The notes under the pieces were generated by a model. The model did not search any database and had not been told where the DNA came from. It was given only the letters and a program-made list of their open reading frames with translations. From Catellatospora vulcania (GTDB taxonomy: Bacteria > Actinomycetota > Actinomycetes > Mycobacteriales > Micromonosporaceae): a DNA stretch of 64,000 nucleotides. Made by a program: the position numbers and the translations under genes. Below are positions 7,859-15,636 of the stretch, piece by piece. The stretch covers positions 124,001 to 188,000 of the forward strand of contig NZ_WARX01000007.1 in assembly GCF_009720385.1 (NCBI RefSeq), written 5' to 3'. Position 1 is the first letter of the stretch; the number at the start of each line of letters is the position of its first letter.

Positions 7859-8950
7859 ATGAGTCGTACAGTCGCGATCATCGGCGGAGGTTACGGGGGA
7901 TCGGCGGTCGCCAAGGCGCTGGACGCCGAGGCTGACGTCGTGCTCATCGACCCCCGCGACGCCTTCGCCAACTCGGCGGCGTCACTGCGCGCCCTGGTCC
8001 GGCCCGACTGGGCGGGCAATATGTTCTTCCCGTTCGACACGCTGCTCGCCCGGGGCCGGGTGATCCGCGACCGGGTGGTCTCGGCGGACCCGGGCGGCGT
8101 CATCCTGGCCTCAGGCGCGCGGGTCGAGGCGGACTACCTGGTCCTGGCCACCGGTTCCAGCTACGCCTATCCGGCCAAGCCCAGCGCCGACGCCACCGGC
8201 GAGGCGCTGGACGACCTGCGCCGGACCCACCATGAGCTGAGCGGCGCGCAGCGGGTGCTGATCCTCGGGGCCGGGCCGGTCGGCCTGGAACTGGCCGGGG
8301 AGATCAGGGAGGTCTGGCCGGACAAGCAGGTGATCGTCGTCGACCCGACCGAGCAGCTGCTGCCCGGCTTCGGGGCGGAGCTGCGCGAGGACCTGCACCG
8401 CCAGCTCAAGGAGGCGGACATCGAGGTGCGGCTGGGCGCCGGCCTGACCGCGCCGCCGTCGACCGGGCCCGGTCTGGCCGCGAGCTTCACCGTCGCCACC
8501 ACCGGAGGTGGCGAGATCACGGCCGACATCTGGTTCCGCGCCCACGGTGTACACCTCAACACCGACTACCTGGCCGACGGCCGGCTCACCACCCGTACCG
8601 CGCAGGGGCAGGTCCGGGTCACCGAGACCCTCAACGTGCACGGGCACGACCACGTGTACGCGGTCGGCGACATCACCGACCTGGCCGAGGCGAAGATGGC
8701 CGCGTACGCGATGCGCCATGCCGAGGTCGTGGCGCAGAACATCATCTCGCGGTTGCGCGGCGAGCAGCCCACGGCCGGCTACCGGCCCGCGGCCGACCCG
8801 ATGATCCTGCTCCCGCTCGGCACGCGCGGCGGCGTCGGTCAGTTCGCCACACCCGACGGGCCCGCGGTCGTCCCGGCCGCGACGGTCGCCGAGTACAAGG
8901 GGACCGACCTGTTCACCGGCCGCTTCGCCGAACTGTTCGGCACCGCCTGA
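7859..8950 (+). CDS. FAD-dependent NAD(P)H oxidoreductase (NDH-2/AIF-like)
   Basis: 363 residues with two nucleotide-binding motifs: FAD site VAIIGGGYGGSAVAKAL at the N terminus and NAD(P) site VLILGAGPVGLELAGE near 137. The ATG-type motif LVLATGSS and the C-terminal VYAVGDITD FAD-phosphate motif are present. It resembles AIF/FSP1-type quinone or ferredoxin reductases. It is divergent from the MmyB-like regulator, which probably controls it. Confidence 0.85.
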   Translation: MSRTVAIIGGGYGGSAVAKALDAEADVVLIDPRDAFANSAASLRALVRPDWAGNMFFPFDTLLARGRVIRDRVVSADPGGVILASGARVEADYLVLATGSSYAYPAKPSADATGEALDDLRRTHHELSGAQRVLILGAGPVGLELAGEIREVWPDKQVIVVDPTEQLLPGFGAELREDLHRQLKEADIEVRLGAGLTAPPSTGPGLAASFTVATTGGGEITADIWFRAHGVHLNTDYLADGRLTTRTAQGQVRVTETLNVHGHDHVYAVGDITDLAEAKMAAYAMRHAEVVAQNIISRLRGEQPTAGYRPAADPMILLPLGTRGGVGQFATPDGPAVVPAATVAEYKGTDLFTGRFAELFGTA

Positions 8951-8955
8951 ACCGT

Positions 8956-9045
8956 TCAGCGGGCGAAGTCCCAGCGGGTCGCGCCGTGGGGCTCGGCGGT
9001 GGCCACGCCGACGGCGGTGTGCAGGGTGAGGCGGTACAGGTGCCA
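8956..9045 (-). pseudogene. possible C-terminal remnant of a PPOX-fold protein
   Basis: Between two + strand genes the minus strand reads WHLYRLTLHTAVGVATAE and ends GATRWDFAR-stop. This looks like the C-terminal strand of pyridoxamine-oxidase-fold (split beta-barrel) proteins, which often end in TRWRF-type sequences. No start or upstream domain exists, since the neighbouring NUDIX promoter begins at once. It could be coincidence. Confidence 0.25.
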
Positions 9046-9118
9046 GGGCGCGGGGCCCCGCGGGTGGCGCAGGCACGGCTGCGGCAGCGGCGAGCGTGGC
9101 CGGACTAGCCTGGCCTCC

Positions 9119-9622
9119 ATGCCGGAACGTCACTCGCACTGCTCCTACTGCGGCAGCGCCTTCCCCGCCGACCTGGCCTGGCCCCGCCGCTGTGCGGCCT
9201 GCGAGCAGGTCAGCTATGTGAATCCGGTGCCCGTCGCCGTCGCCGTGCTGCCGGTCGGTGACGGGCTGCTCGGCGTGCGGCGCATCATCCCGCCGGGGGC
9301 GGGCCGGGTCGCGCTGCCGGGCGGTTTCATCGATCTCGGTGAGTCGTGGCAGGCGGCGGTGGTCCGCGAGCTGTGGGAGGAGACGGGCATCCGCGCCGAC
9401 GAGGCCGACGTGCGCCTGTACGACACGCTCAGCGCTCCGGACGGCACCCTGCTCGTGTTCGGGCTGCTGCCGCACCGCGAGGTCGCCGACCTGCCCGCGC
9501 CGGTCGCCAACGCGGAGTCGGCGGGCTGGGAGCTGGTCACCGCCGCCACCCCGCTCGCGTTCAGCCTGCATACCGCGGTCGCGGGCCGCTACTTCGGCGA
9601 GGCCGGCGCACCACCGAACTGA
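9119..9622 (+). CDS. NUDIX hydrolase with zinc ribbon
   Basis: 167 residues. Two CxxC pairs (CSYC, CAAC; about 8-30) form an N-terminal zinc ribbon like that of NADH pyrophosphatases. The NUDIX box is complete, from GGFIDLGE through RELWEETGI (about 63-85). Likely a nucleoside-diphosphate-linked hydrolase. TAGCCT (9106-9111) lies 7 nt before the ATG with no ribosome-binding site, so it is probably leaderless; longer upstream starts are therefore not favoured. Confidence 0.87.
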   Translation: MPERHSHCSYCGSAFPADLAWPRRCAACEQVSYVNPVPVAVAVLPVGDGLLGVRRIIPPGAGRVALPGGFIDLGESWQAAVVRELWEETGIRADEADVRLYDTLSAPDGTLLVFGLLPHREVADLPAPVANAESAGWELVTAATPLAFSLHTAVAGRYFGEAGAPPN

Positions 9623-9818
9623 CGGACTTTTGTCGATCTATCTAAAAGTTCGAACATTTGCAGTAGAAGATATGGACACGGTGTGGGAAAGCTCGTAACG
9701 TGTGCGACACCCAGCCGAGTCCGGCCTGATCAAGGTCGATCGGCCCGGTGCGTCATCGCCCCGGTGGCCGCCGGCGCACCTGCGATGGCGTCTCGATCCT
9801 GATGAATCGGAGGCCGTC
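9623..9818. other. intergenic region before the first transporter
   Basis: An AT-rich stretch with the palindrome GTTCGAAC (9648-9655) precedes the substrate-binding-protein gene. No convincing -35/-10 pair could be assigned. It probably carries the promoter of the 9.8-12.9 kb operon. Confidence 0.3.
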
Positions 9819-10859
9819 ATGGCAGGCCATTCGCGTCGCGCGGTCGTGGCGGGCACGGCCGTGCTGGGCGCGACCGCACTGCTGGCCGGCTGCTCCGGCG
9901 GGGAAGGTCCCCCGGCGGCGCAGACGCTCGCGGGCGACGCGACCGACCTGAGCGCGGCGCCCGGCAGGCGGGTCGTCATCGGTTTCTCCGCGCCGGCGGC
10001 GGATCACGGGTGGCTGGCCGCGATCACCAACAACGCCCGGCGGCAGGCGCGGGCGCTGCCGGACGTGGAGTTCAAGATGGTGGCGGCCGGTGCGAACGCC
10101 GCCGCGCAGCGGGCTGCGCTGTCCACCCTGATCGCCGAACGGCCGGACGTGATCGTCGTGCTGCCCTACGACGGCAAGGAGCTCAACGGGTTCGGGGTGG
10201 AGGCGATGCGGGCCGGCGTGCCGGTGGTCAACCTCGACCGGGCCTTTCCGAACCCCGCGGCGTTCCGGCTGCAGCTCAAGGGCGACAACTACGGCATGGG
10301 GGTGGCGGCCGCCAGGTACATCATCTCGCGGCTGCGGGCGCGGAAGGTGGAGCGCCCGGTCATCGGGGAGATCGCCGGGTTGGACTTTCTCGAACTGACC
10401 CAGGAGAGATCCCGGGGGTTCAAGGACACGCTGGCCGAGGCGGGGTGGTCGGTCGCCAACCGGCGCGCGGCCGCGTTCACGGTGGATTCGGGCCAGCGCG
10501 AGGCCGCGCACCTGCTCCAGGCGCTGCCGCACGTGCACGCCCTGTGGAACCACGACGACGATCAGGGTGTCGGCGTGCTGGCCGCCGTCGAGGCCGCCAA
10601 GCGGGGCGAGTTCTTCATGGTGGGCGGTGCCGGATCGCGGCAGGCGATGCAGACGATCAAGGCGGGTGGCACGGTCCTGGAGGCCACGGTCACCTACAGC
10701 CCGTCCATGGCGTCGTCGGCGATTCTGCTGGCCAGGCTGATCGCCCAGGAGCGGGGCCTGTCCGATCTGGCCGAACTGGCCGTCCCCAGGGAGATCGTGC
10801 TGGCCTCGGAGACGATCACCAGGGACAACGCCGACGCCTATCTCCACTTCGGATTCTGA
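9819..10859 (+). CDS. sugar-binding lipoprotein of ABC importer (Peripla_BP_4 type)
   Basis: 346 residues. A lipoprotein signal with an Arg-Arg pair ends in the lipobox LLAGC (Cys about 25). The mature part is a ribose-binding-like two-lobe fold: IGFSAPAADHGWLAAI, PDVIVVLPYDGKELNGF, VPVVNLDRAF, WNHDDDQGVGVLAAVEAAKR. This class normally serves CUT2 (RbsC) permeases, yet the next genes are CUT1 permeases, an unusual pairing. The ATG follows CGGAGG by 5 nt. Confidence 0.85.
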   Translation: MAGHSRRAVVAGTAVLGATALLAGCSGGEGPPAAQTLAGDATDLSAAPGRRVVIGFSAPAADHGWLAAITNNARRQARALPDVEFKMVAAGANAAAQRAALSTLIAERPDVIVVLPYDGKELNGFGVEAMRAGVPVVNLDRAFPNPAAFRLQLKGDNYGMGVAAARYIISRLRARKVERPVIGEIAGLDFLELTQERSRGFKDTLAEAGWSVANRRAAAFTVDSGQREAAHLLQALPHVHALWNHDDDQGVGVLAAVEAAKRGEFFMVGGAGSRQAMQTIKAGGTVLEATVTYSPSMASSAILLARLIAQERGLSDLAELAVPREIVLASETITRDNADAYLHFGF

Positions 10860-10910
10860 CGCGCTGTCCTACCGGTGGCATCTTTTGCATGATCGGACAG
10901 AAGTCAGGGT

Positions 10911-10925
10911 GGTTTCGGCGAAACC
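10911..10925. promoter_or_regulatory. perfect 15-bp palindrome in the gap between SBP and permeases
   Basis: GGTTTCGGCGAAACC has 7-bp arms around one base. It lies 52 nt after the SBP stop and about 150 nt before the permease start. It may be an operator for a second promoter, or a small stem that lowers permease expression relative to the SBP. Confidence 0.4.
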
Positions 10926-11076
10926 TCTGGACGTCATCGATGCGAGCCCATAACCTCACGACGACTCACCGGCGTGATCGGCGCACGCCCTGTTGGTACT
11001 CGTACTGCAGGAAGAGAGCACCGATCCATGCGCCTGTCCACCGCCCCTGCCGGCGTCTCATCCGGGGGAGCCGGCA

Positions 11077-12045
11077 GTGCCCGTCACTGAGCAGCCCGCC
11101 GTCCGGTTCTGGACCAAGCCGCTGCCTCTGCCGCACCGCAGACCCCGGCGCAGCCTCCTGCACCGGGAGGGCGTCGCCGGCTACCTGCTGCTCACCCCGT
11201 GGTTGACCGGGCTCGCCGCGATCACCGTCCTGCCGGTCCTCTACTCCCTGGCCCTGAGCTTCACCGACTACAACGTCATCACCGGCGAGCTCGACTGGAT
11301 CGGCCTGGCCAACTACGAGCGGATGTTCACCGCCGACCCCCGGTACTGGCGTGCAGTCCAGGTCACGGTCGTGTTCGTCGCCGTGTCCGTGCCCCTGAAA
11401 CTGATCATCGCGATGGCGGTCGCCGCGCTGCTCAACGGCCGGCGGCGCGGCGCGGGCACGCTGCGGGCGCTGGTCTACCTGCCGTCCCTGCTCGGCGTCA
11501 GCGTGGCACTGGCCATCACCTGGCGCACCATGTTCGACACCGGCGGCGCGGTCAACCAGGTGCTCGGCGTCTTCGGCGTGCCGGACCGGTCCTGGGCCAC
11601 CGAGCCGGACACGGCGCTGTTCACGCTCGTCCTGCTCGCCGCCTGGCAGTTCGGCGGACCCATGGTGATCTACCTGGCCGCCATGGGGCAGATCCCCGCC
11701 GACTACGCCGAGTCGGCCCGCCTCGACGGCGCGAGCCGGTGGCGGATCCTGCGCAGCGTCACCCTGCCCGCGCTCTCCCCGGTCATCCTGCTCACCGTGG
11801 TCATGGAGACGATCGCGGCGTTCCAGGGCTTCACCGCCGCCTTCGTGTTCGGCGACGGCGGCGGCGGCCCCGGCGACGCGACCCTGACATACACGCTGTA
11901 CCTGTACCTGCGCGGGTTCGCCGGGCTGGAGATGGGCTATGCCTCGGCGATGGCCTGGGTGTTCCTGGTCGCTGTGGGAGCCCTCACCGGGCTCATCTTC
12001 TGGACCAGCCGCTGGTGGGTCCACTACCCGGGAGGCCGACCGTGA
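11077..12045 (+). CDS. ABC sugar permease, MalF-like (CUT1)
   Basis: 322 residues, about six membrane segments from AGYLLLTPWLTGLAAI onward. The EAA loop is visible as YAESARLDGASRWRILRSVTLP (about 210-232), which contacts the ATPase. GTG 11077 is chosen because GGGGGAG is 8 nt upstream; the longer frame lacks a site. The downstream permease overlaps by 4 nt (GTGA). No ATPase gene accompanies it, which is common in actinomycetes using a shared MsiK-type ATPase. Confidence 0.88.
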   Translation: MPVTEQPAVRFWTKPLPLPHRRPRRSLLHREGVAGYLLLTPWLTGLAAITVLPVLYSLALSFTDYNVITGELDWIGLANYERMFTADPRYWRAVQVTVVFVAVSVPLKLIIAMAVAALLNGRRRGAGTLRALVYLPSLLGVSVALAITWRTMFDTGGAVNQVLGVFGVPDRSWATEPDTALFTLVLLAAWQFGGPMVIYLAAMGQIPADYAESARLDGASRWRILRSVTLPALSPVILLTVVMETIAAFQGFTAAFVFGDGGGGPGDATLTYTLYLYLRGFAGLEMGYASAMAWVFLVAVGALTGLIFWTSRWWVHYPGGRP

Positions 12046-12932
12046 GCGTGCCCGCTGTCGCCCCGCCGCGCACCGGCCGACTCGCCCGTGCCGCGGCCAC
12101 CATCGCCACGGTCGCCGTGGTGCTGGTCCTGGGCTACCCGCTGCTGTGGATCCTGGCCTCGTCGCTGCGGGCGGCGGGCGAGACGGCGACCGGCCTGAGC
12201 CTGTGGCCGCAGGAGTTCACCTGGTCGAACTACACCGCCGGCTGGTCCGGGAGCAACGGGGTCGGCTTCGGCAGGTTCTTCCTCAACAGCACCGTCGTGG
12301 CCGTCGGCGCGGTGGTCGGCAACGTCGTCACCTGCCTGCTGGCCGCGTTCGCCTTCGCCAGGCTGCGGTTCCCGCTGCGCCGCTTCTGGTATGCGGTCGT
12401 CATCGGCACGCTCCTGCTGCCGCAGCACGTCCTCATGGTCCCGCAGTACATGCTCTTCCGGGAACTCGGCTGGCTGAACACCCCGCTGCCGCTGATCGTC
12501 CCGAAACTGCTCGCCACCGACTCGTTCTTCATCTTCCTGATCGTCCAGTTCCTGCGGTCGCTGCCGGAGAACTACGACGAGTACGCCCGCACCGACGGCG
12601 CCAGCCCGCTGCAACTCTTCCGCCACGTGATCCTGCCGCTGAGCCGCCCGGCGATCACCGCCACCGCGATCCTGACGTTCATCTGGACCTGGAACGACTT
12701 CTTCCCGCAACTGGTCTACCTGCCGCTGGTGGAGGACTCCACGGCGCCCTCCGGGCTGCACCAGTACGCGATCGCGGGCGGGCTCAGCGCCCCGGGGCCG
12801 ATGTTCGCGATGAGCGTGCTGTCCCTGCTGCCCGTGCTGCTGTTCTTCGTCGCCTTCCAGCGGCTGCTCACCACGTCGACCACGACCGGCCGGATGGCGG
12901 CCCACCTGCCGCGTCCGCGCGGACGCCGGTGA
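12042..12932 (+). CDS. ABC sugar permease, MalG-like (CUT1)
   Basis: 296 residues with about six membrane helices. The EAA motif is seen as YDEYARTDGASPLQLFRHVILPLSRPA (about 182-208), preceded by the MalG-typical FIFLIVQFLRSLPE. It pairs with the upstream MalF-like permease, from which it is offset by a GTGA overlap, and is followed by a strong terminator. Confidence 0.88.
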   Translation: MSVPAVAPPRTGRLARAAATIATVAVVLVLGYPLLWILASSLRAAGETATGLSLWPQEFTWSNYTAGWSGSNGVGFGRFFLNSTVVAVGAVVGNVVTCLLAAFAFARLRFPLRRFWYAVVIGTLLLPQHVLMVPQYMLFRELGWLNTPLPLIVPKLLATDSFFIFLIVQFLRSLPENYDEYARTDGASPLQLFRHVILPLSRPAITATAILTFIWTWNDFFPQLVYLPLVEDSTAPSGLHQYAIAGGLSAPGPMFAMSVLSLLPVLLFFVAFQRLLTTSTTTGRMAAHLPRPRGRR

Positions 12933-12944
12933 CGGCGGCGTAGT

Positions 12945-12988
12945 CGGCAGCGGTCGGGTTCGCGCGAGGCCGAACCCGGCCGCTGCCG
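12945..12988. terminator. strong bidirectional terminator hairpin
   Basis: Arms 12945-12962 and 12971-12988 pair over 18 bp with a single G-T wobble around an 8-nt loop. It lies between the convergent permease and dehydrogenase genes. There is no U-tract, as is common in high-GC organisms. Confidence 0.8.
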
Positions 12989-12989
12989 G

Positions 12990-14270
12990 TCACGCACCCG
13001 TGCCGGCGTGGAACCGGTGGACCGCGCCGGCGGTGCGGGCCTGCTCGGCGGCCCAGACCACGCGGTGGCTGGCCAGGCTCGCGGCCGCGTCGGAGTGCAG
13101 CGCGGACGCGTCGCCGCTCGCCACGGCCTTGAGGAAGGCGTCCATGATGCCCTCGTCGCCGCCGCCGTGGCCGTCGCCGGCGGTGCCGCCGGCCAGGGTG
13201 CCGGTGTCGACGGTGTGCTGCTCACCGGTGCGGAAGTCGGTGACGTGCAGCAGCCGGCCGTCGCCGTCGACGTAGCCGTGGGTGCCGAACAGCCGGGTGC
13301 GCCGGTGCTCCATGGGCGTGAACGCGGTCATGGTGAATGTGCAGGTCGCGCCGTCGGGGAACTCCATCGCCACGACCTGGTGGTCGACGACGTTGTTGTC
13401 GCTGCCGTAGACGCAGCGCCCGTACGGGCCGGTGCGCAGCGCGGCGTCGATGCCGGCCTCGGTGTGGTCGGTGGTGACCGCGGACAGCGGCCAGAACTCG
13501 CGGGCCGGGTCGCCCAGGCAGGAGCGGTACAGCCGGGGCGCGGAGTAGGGGCAGGTCTGTTCGAGGGGGCAGTCCAGGCAGCGGTCGGCGGCCTCGGCCG
13601 GGCGCTGCTCGGACCGGAAGTGGGCGAGCCCGCCGAACGAGCTGATCCGGCTGGGCGCCGCGCCGATCAGGTAGAGCAGCCAGTCGATGTCGTGGCAGGA
13701 CTTGGTGAGCAGCAGCGGGGCGGAGGTCTCGGCGTTGTTCCAGTGGCCGCGGACGAACGAGTGCGCGAAGTGCCACCAGCCGATCGGCTCCAGGTGCTGG
13801 ACGTTGACCAGCTTGCCGATCGCGCCGCTGTCGAGCAGCCCTTTCAGGGCCCGGGTGTAGGGCGTGTAGCGCAGCACGTGGCAGACGGCGAGCATGACCC
13901 CGGCCGCGTCGACGGCGGCGGCGATGCGCAGCGCGTCGGGCTCCGTGGTGGCCATCGGCTTTTCCAGGAGTATGTGATAACCCAGTCCGGCGAAGGCCAC
14001 GGCCGCGTCGGCGTGCATGCGGTCCTGGGTGGCGATCACCGCGGCGTCGCCGAGCCGCCCGGCGGCGGCGAGCTCGGCCCAGTCGGTGAACACCTGGTCG
14101 GCCGGCACGTCGAACTCGGCGGCGAAGGCCGCGCGCCGGTCGGGGTCGGGTTCGGCGACGGCCACCACGCGGGCCGCCCCCGTGGCGGCCGCGCGGCGGG
14201 CGTATCCGATGCCGCGCAGTCCGGCACCTGCCACGACCAGCCGCACCCCGTCTACAGTCATCTCAGCCAT
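12990..14270 (-). CDS. Gfo/Idh/MocA-family oxidoreductase
   Basis: 426 residues. The N-terminal Rossmann motif VVAGAGLRGIGYARRA is followed by the EKP motif (ILLEKPMATT, about 97-106) and the substrate domain with SCHDIDWLLYLIG. A cysteine cluster CLDCPLEQTCPYSA (about 233-246) is typical of one subgroup. Enzymes of this family oxidise or epimerise sugars with NAD(P). GH109 alpha-N-acetylgalactosaminidases also have this fold, so a hydrolase is a less likely alternative. ATG 14261, three codons in, is as well placed to the AGGGG. Divergent from the ROK repressor. Confidence 0.85.
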   Translation of the reverse strand: MAEMTVDGVRLVVAGAGLRGIGYARRAAATGAARVVAVAEPDPDRRAAFAAEFDVPADQVFTDWAELAAAGRLGDAAVIATQDRMHADAAVAFAGLGYHILLEKPMATTEPDALRIAAAVDAAGVMLAVCHVLRYTPYTRALKGLLDSGAIGKLVNVQHLEPIGWWHFAHSFVRGHWNNAETSAPLLLTKSCHDIDWLLYLIGAAPSRISSFGGLAHFRSEQRPAEAADRCLDCPLEQTCPYSAPRLYRSCLGDPAREFWPLSAVTTDHTEAGIDAALRTGPYGRCVYGSDNNVVDHQVVAMEFPDGATCTFTMTAFTPMEHRRTRLFGTHGYVDGDGRLLHVTDFRTGEQHTVDTGTLAGGTAGDGHGGGDEGIMDAFLKAVASGDASALHSDAAASLASHRVVWAAEQARTAGAVHRFHAGTGA

Positions 14271-14293
14271 CCCCTGGAGGAGTTACTTTTGAA

Positions 14294-14312
14294 GGTCTCC
14301 ATAATTAGTAAC
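14294..14312. promoter_or_regulatory. candidate ROK operator, copy 1
   Basis: GGTCTCCATAATTAGTAAC lies between the divergent dehydrogenase and ROK genes. The core CTCCAT plus an AT-rich pentamer recurs at 15560-15578, before the SBP gene that the ROK protein would control. Confidence 0.5.
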
Positions 14313-14344
14313 ATGGCAGCGCGGTGTGCAAAAGGGGGCCGGTG

Positions 14345-15511
14345 GTGACCGAACAGCTAGCAGGCGGGGATCTCTCGCGGTTGCGGCAGCTCAACGCGCT
14401 CGCGGTGGTGCACGTGCTACGCGGCCGCCCGGCGCTGACACTGACCGAGCTGTCCCGCGACACCGGCCTGTCCCGGCCCTCGACCGAGGATGTGGTGCTG
14501 CAGCTGCAGCACCAGGGCTGGTTGGAGGAGGTGCAGCCCGCGTCCGGCGGGATGGGCCGCCCGGCCCGGCGCTACCGGTTCCGCTCCGACGCGGGCTGGG
14601 TGCTCGGCATCGACATCGGGGGCCACACCATCCGGGTGCTGGCCGCCGACCTGGACGGCGAGGTCAGGCACACGGTGCGCACGCCGGTGGCGATCACCGC
14701 GGGCCGGGCCGAGCGGCTCGCCGCGGTCGACGCCGCGGTCGCCGAATGCCTGGCCGCGGCCGGCCTGACCGGCGCGGACATCTGGGCGGCCACGGTCGGC
14801 ACGAGCGGCCTGGTCGACGCGGCGGGCCGGGTCGTGCTGTCGGTGGCGTTCCCGGAGTGGACCGGCGTGCACCTCGCCCAGCATGTGGGGCGCCTGGTCG
14901 GCGGCACGGTGCTGGTGGAGAACGACAGCCGGCTGGCCGCGCTGGCCGAGACCTGGCGGGGCGTGGCCCGCTACGCCCAGCACGTGGTGTACCTGCTGGC
15001 GGGCCTGCGCACCGGCACCGGCCTGATCATCGACGGCCGGCTGCACCGCGGCTTCGCGCAGGCAGCGGGCGAGATCGGGGCGCTGCCCGAGCTGGGCTGG
15101 ATCCGCGCGCAGGAGCACCTGCGCTCGTGGACCGGCGCGCCCGCCGGCACCGACCCCGACGACCTGGCCGGCTACGTGTTCGCCAGTGCCCGCGAGGGCG
15201 ACCGCAAGGCGGTGGCCGTGGTGCGCCGCTACGCCAAGGAACTCGCGCTGGGCGCGTCCGCGCTGGTCCTGGCACTGGACCCGCAGTTGGTGGTGCTCGG
15301 CGGCGGCTTCTCCCGCTCCGCGGACGTGCTGCTCGACCCGCTGCGCCGGGAGATCGAGAAGCGTTGCGTACGCATCCCGGAGATCGTCACCTCGACGCTC
15401 GGCGACGAGGCGGTGGCGCTCGGCGCGGTGAAACTCTCGCTGGAACATCTGCAGGAGCATCTGTTCGACGTGCGCACCGGGTTGGCTGCACCCGTCCGAC
15501 CTGCACGTTGA
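14345..15511 (+). CDS. ROK-family transcriptional repressor
   Basis: 388 residues. The N-terminal winged helix (LTLTELSRDTGLSRPSTEDVVLQLQHQGWLEE, about 32-64) is followed by the ROK ATPase-like fold with WVLGIDIGGHTIRVLAADL and LVENDSRLAAL. The zinc-binding cysteine cluster of ROK kinases is absent, as in pure repressors. GTG 14345 is chosen for its spacing to AAAGGGGG; GTG 14342 and 14324 are alternatives. It is likely to bind an incoming sugar and to control the dehydrogenase and the downstream import/hydrolase operon. Confidence 0.85.
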   Translation: MTEQLAGGDLSRLRQLNALAVVHVLRGRPALTLTELSRDTGLSRPSTEDVVLQLQHQGWLEEVQPASGGMGRPARRYRFRSDAGWVLGIDIGGHTIRVLAADLDGEVRHTVRTPVAITAGRAERLAAVDAAVAECLAAAGLTGADIWAATVGTSGLVDAAGRVVLSVAFPEWTGVHLAQHVGRLVGGTVLVENDSRLAALAETWRGVARYAQHVVYLLAGLRTGTGLIIDGRLHRGFAQAAGEIGALPELGWIRAQEHLRSWTGAPAGTDPDDLAGYVFASAREGDRKAVAVVRRYAKELALGASALVLALDPQLVVLGGGFSRSADVLLDPLRREIEKRCVRIPEIVTSTLGDEAVALGAVKLSLEHLQEHLFDVRTGLAAPVRPAR

Positions 15512-15543
15512 GACATCGGCATGCCGCAGGGCGGGGAGAGGTC

Positions 15544-15578
15544 TTGACAAACTTATTCAGGACTCCATTAATACTGGG
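15544..15578 (+). promoter_or_regulatory. promoter and operator copy 2 of the hydrolase operon
   Basis: A perfect TTGACA (15544-15549) is followed by TTAATAC around 15568-15574 as the -10. The candidate ROK operator GGACTCCATTAATACTGGG (15560-15578) covers the -10 region, consistent with repression. Confidence 0.55.
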
Positions 15579-15636
15579 CTAGCACATGAGACCCGGTGAA
15601 TCCCCGATGACGTTCTTGCGAAGAAGGGTTCCTCAG

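Noticed and set aside
9648-9655. GTTCGAAC as a second LexA box
   Set aside because: It lacks the four-base spacing of LexA half-sites.
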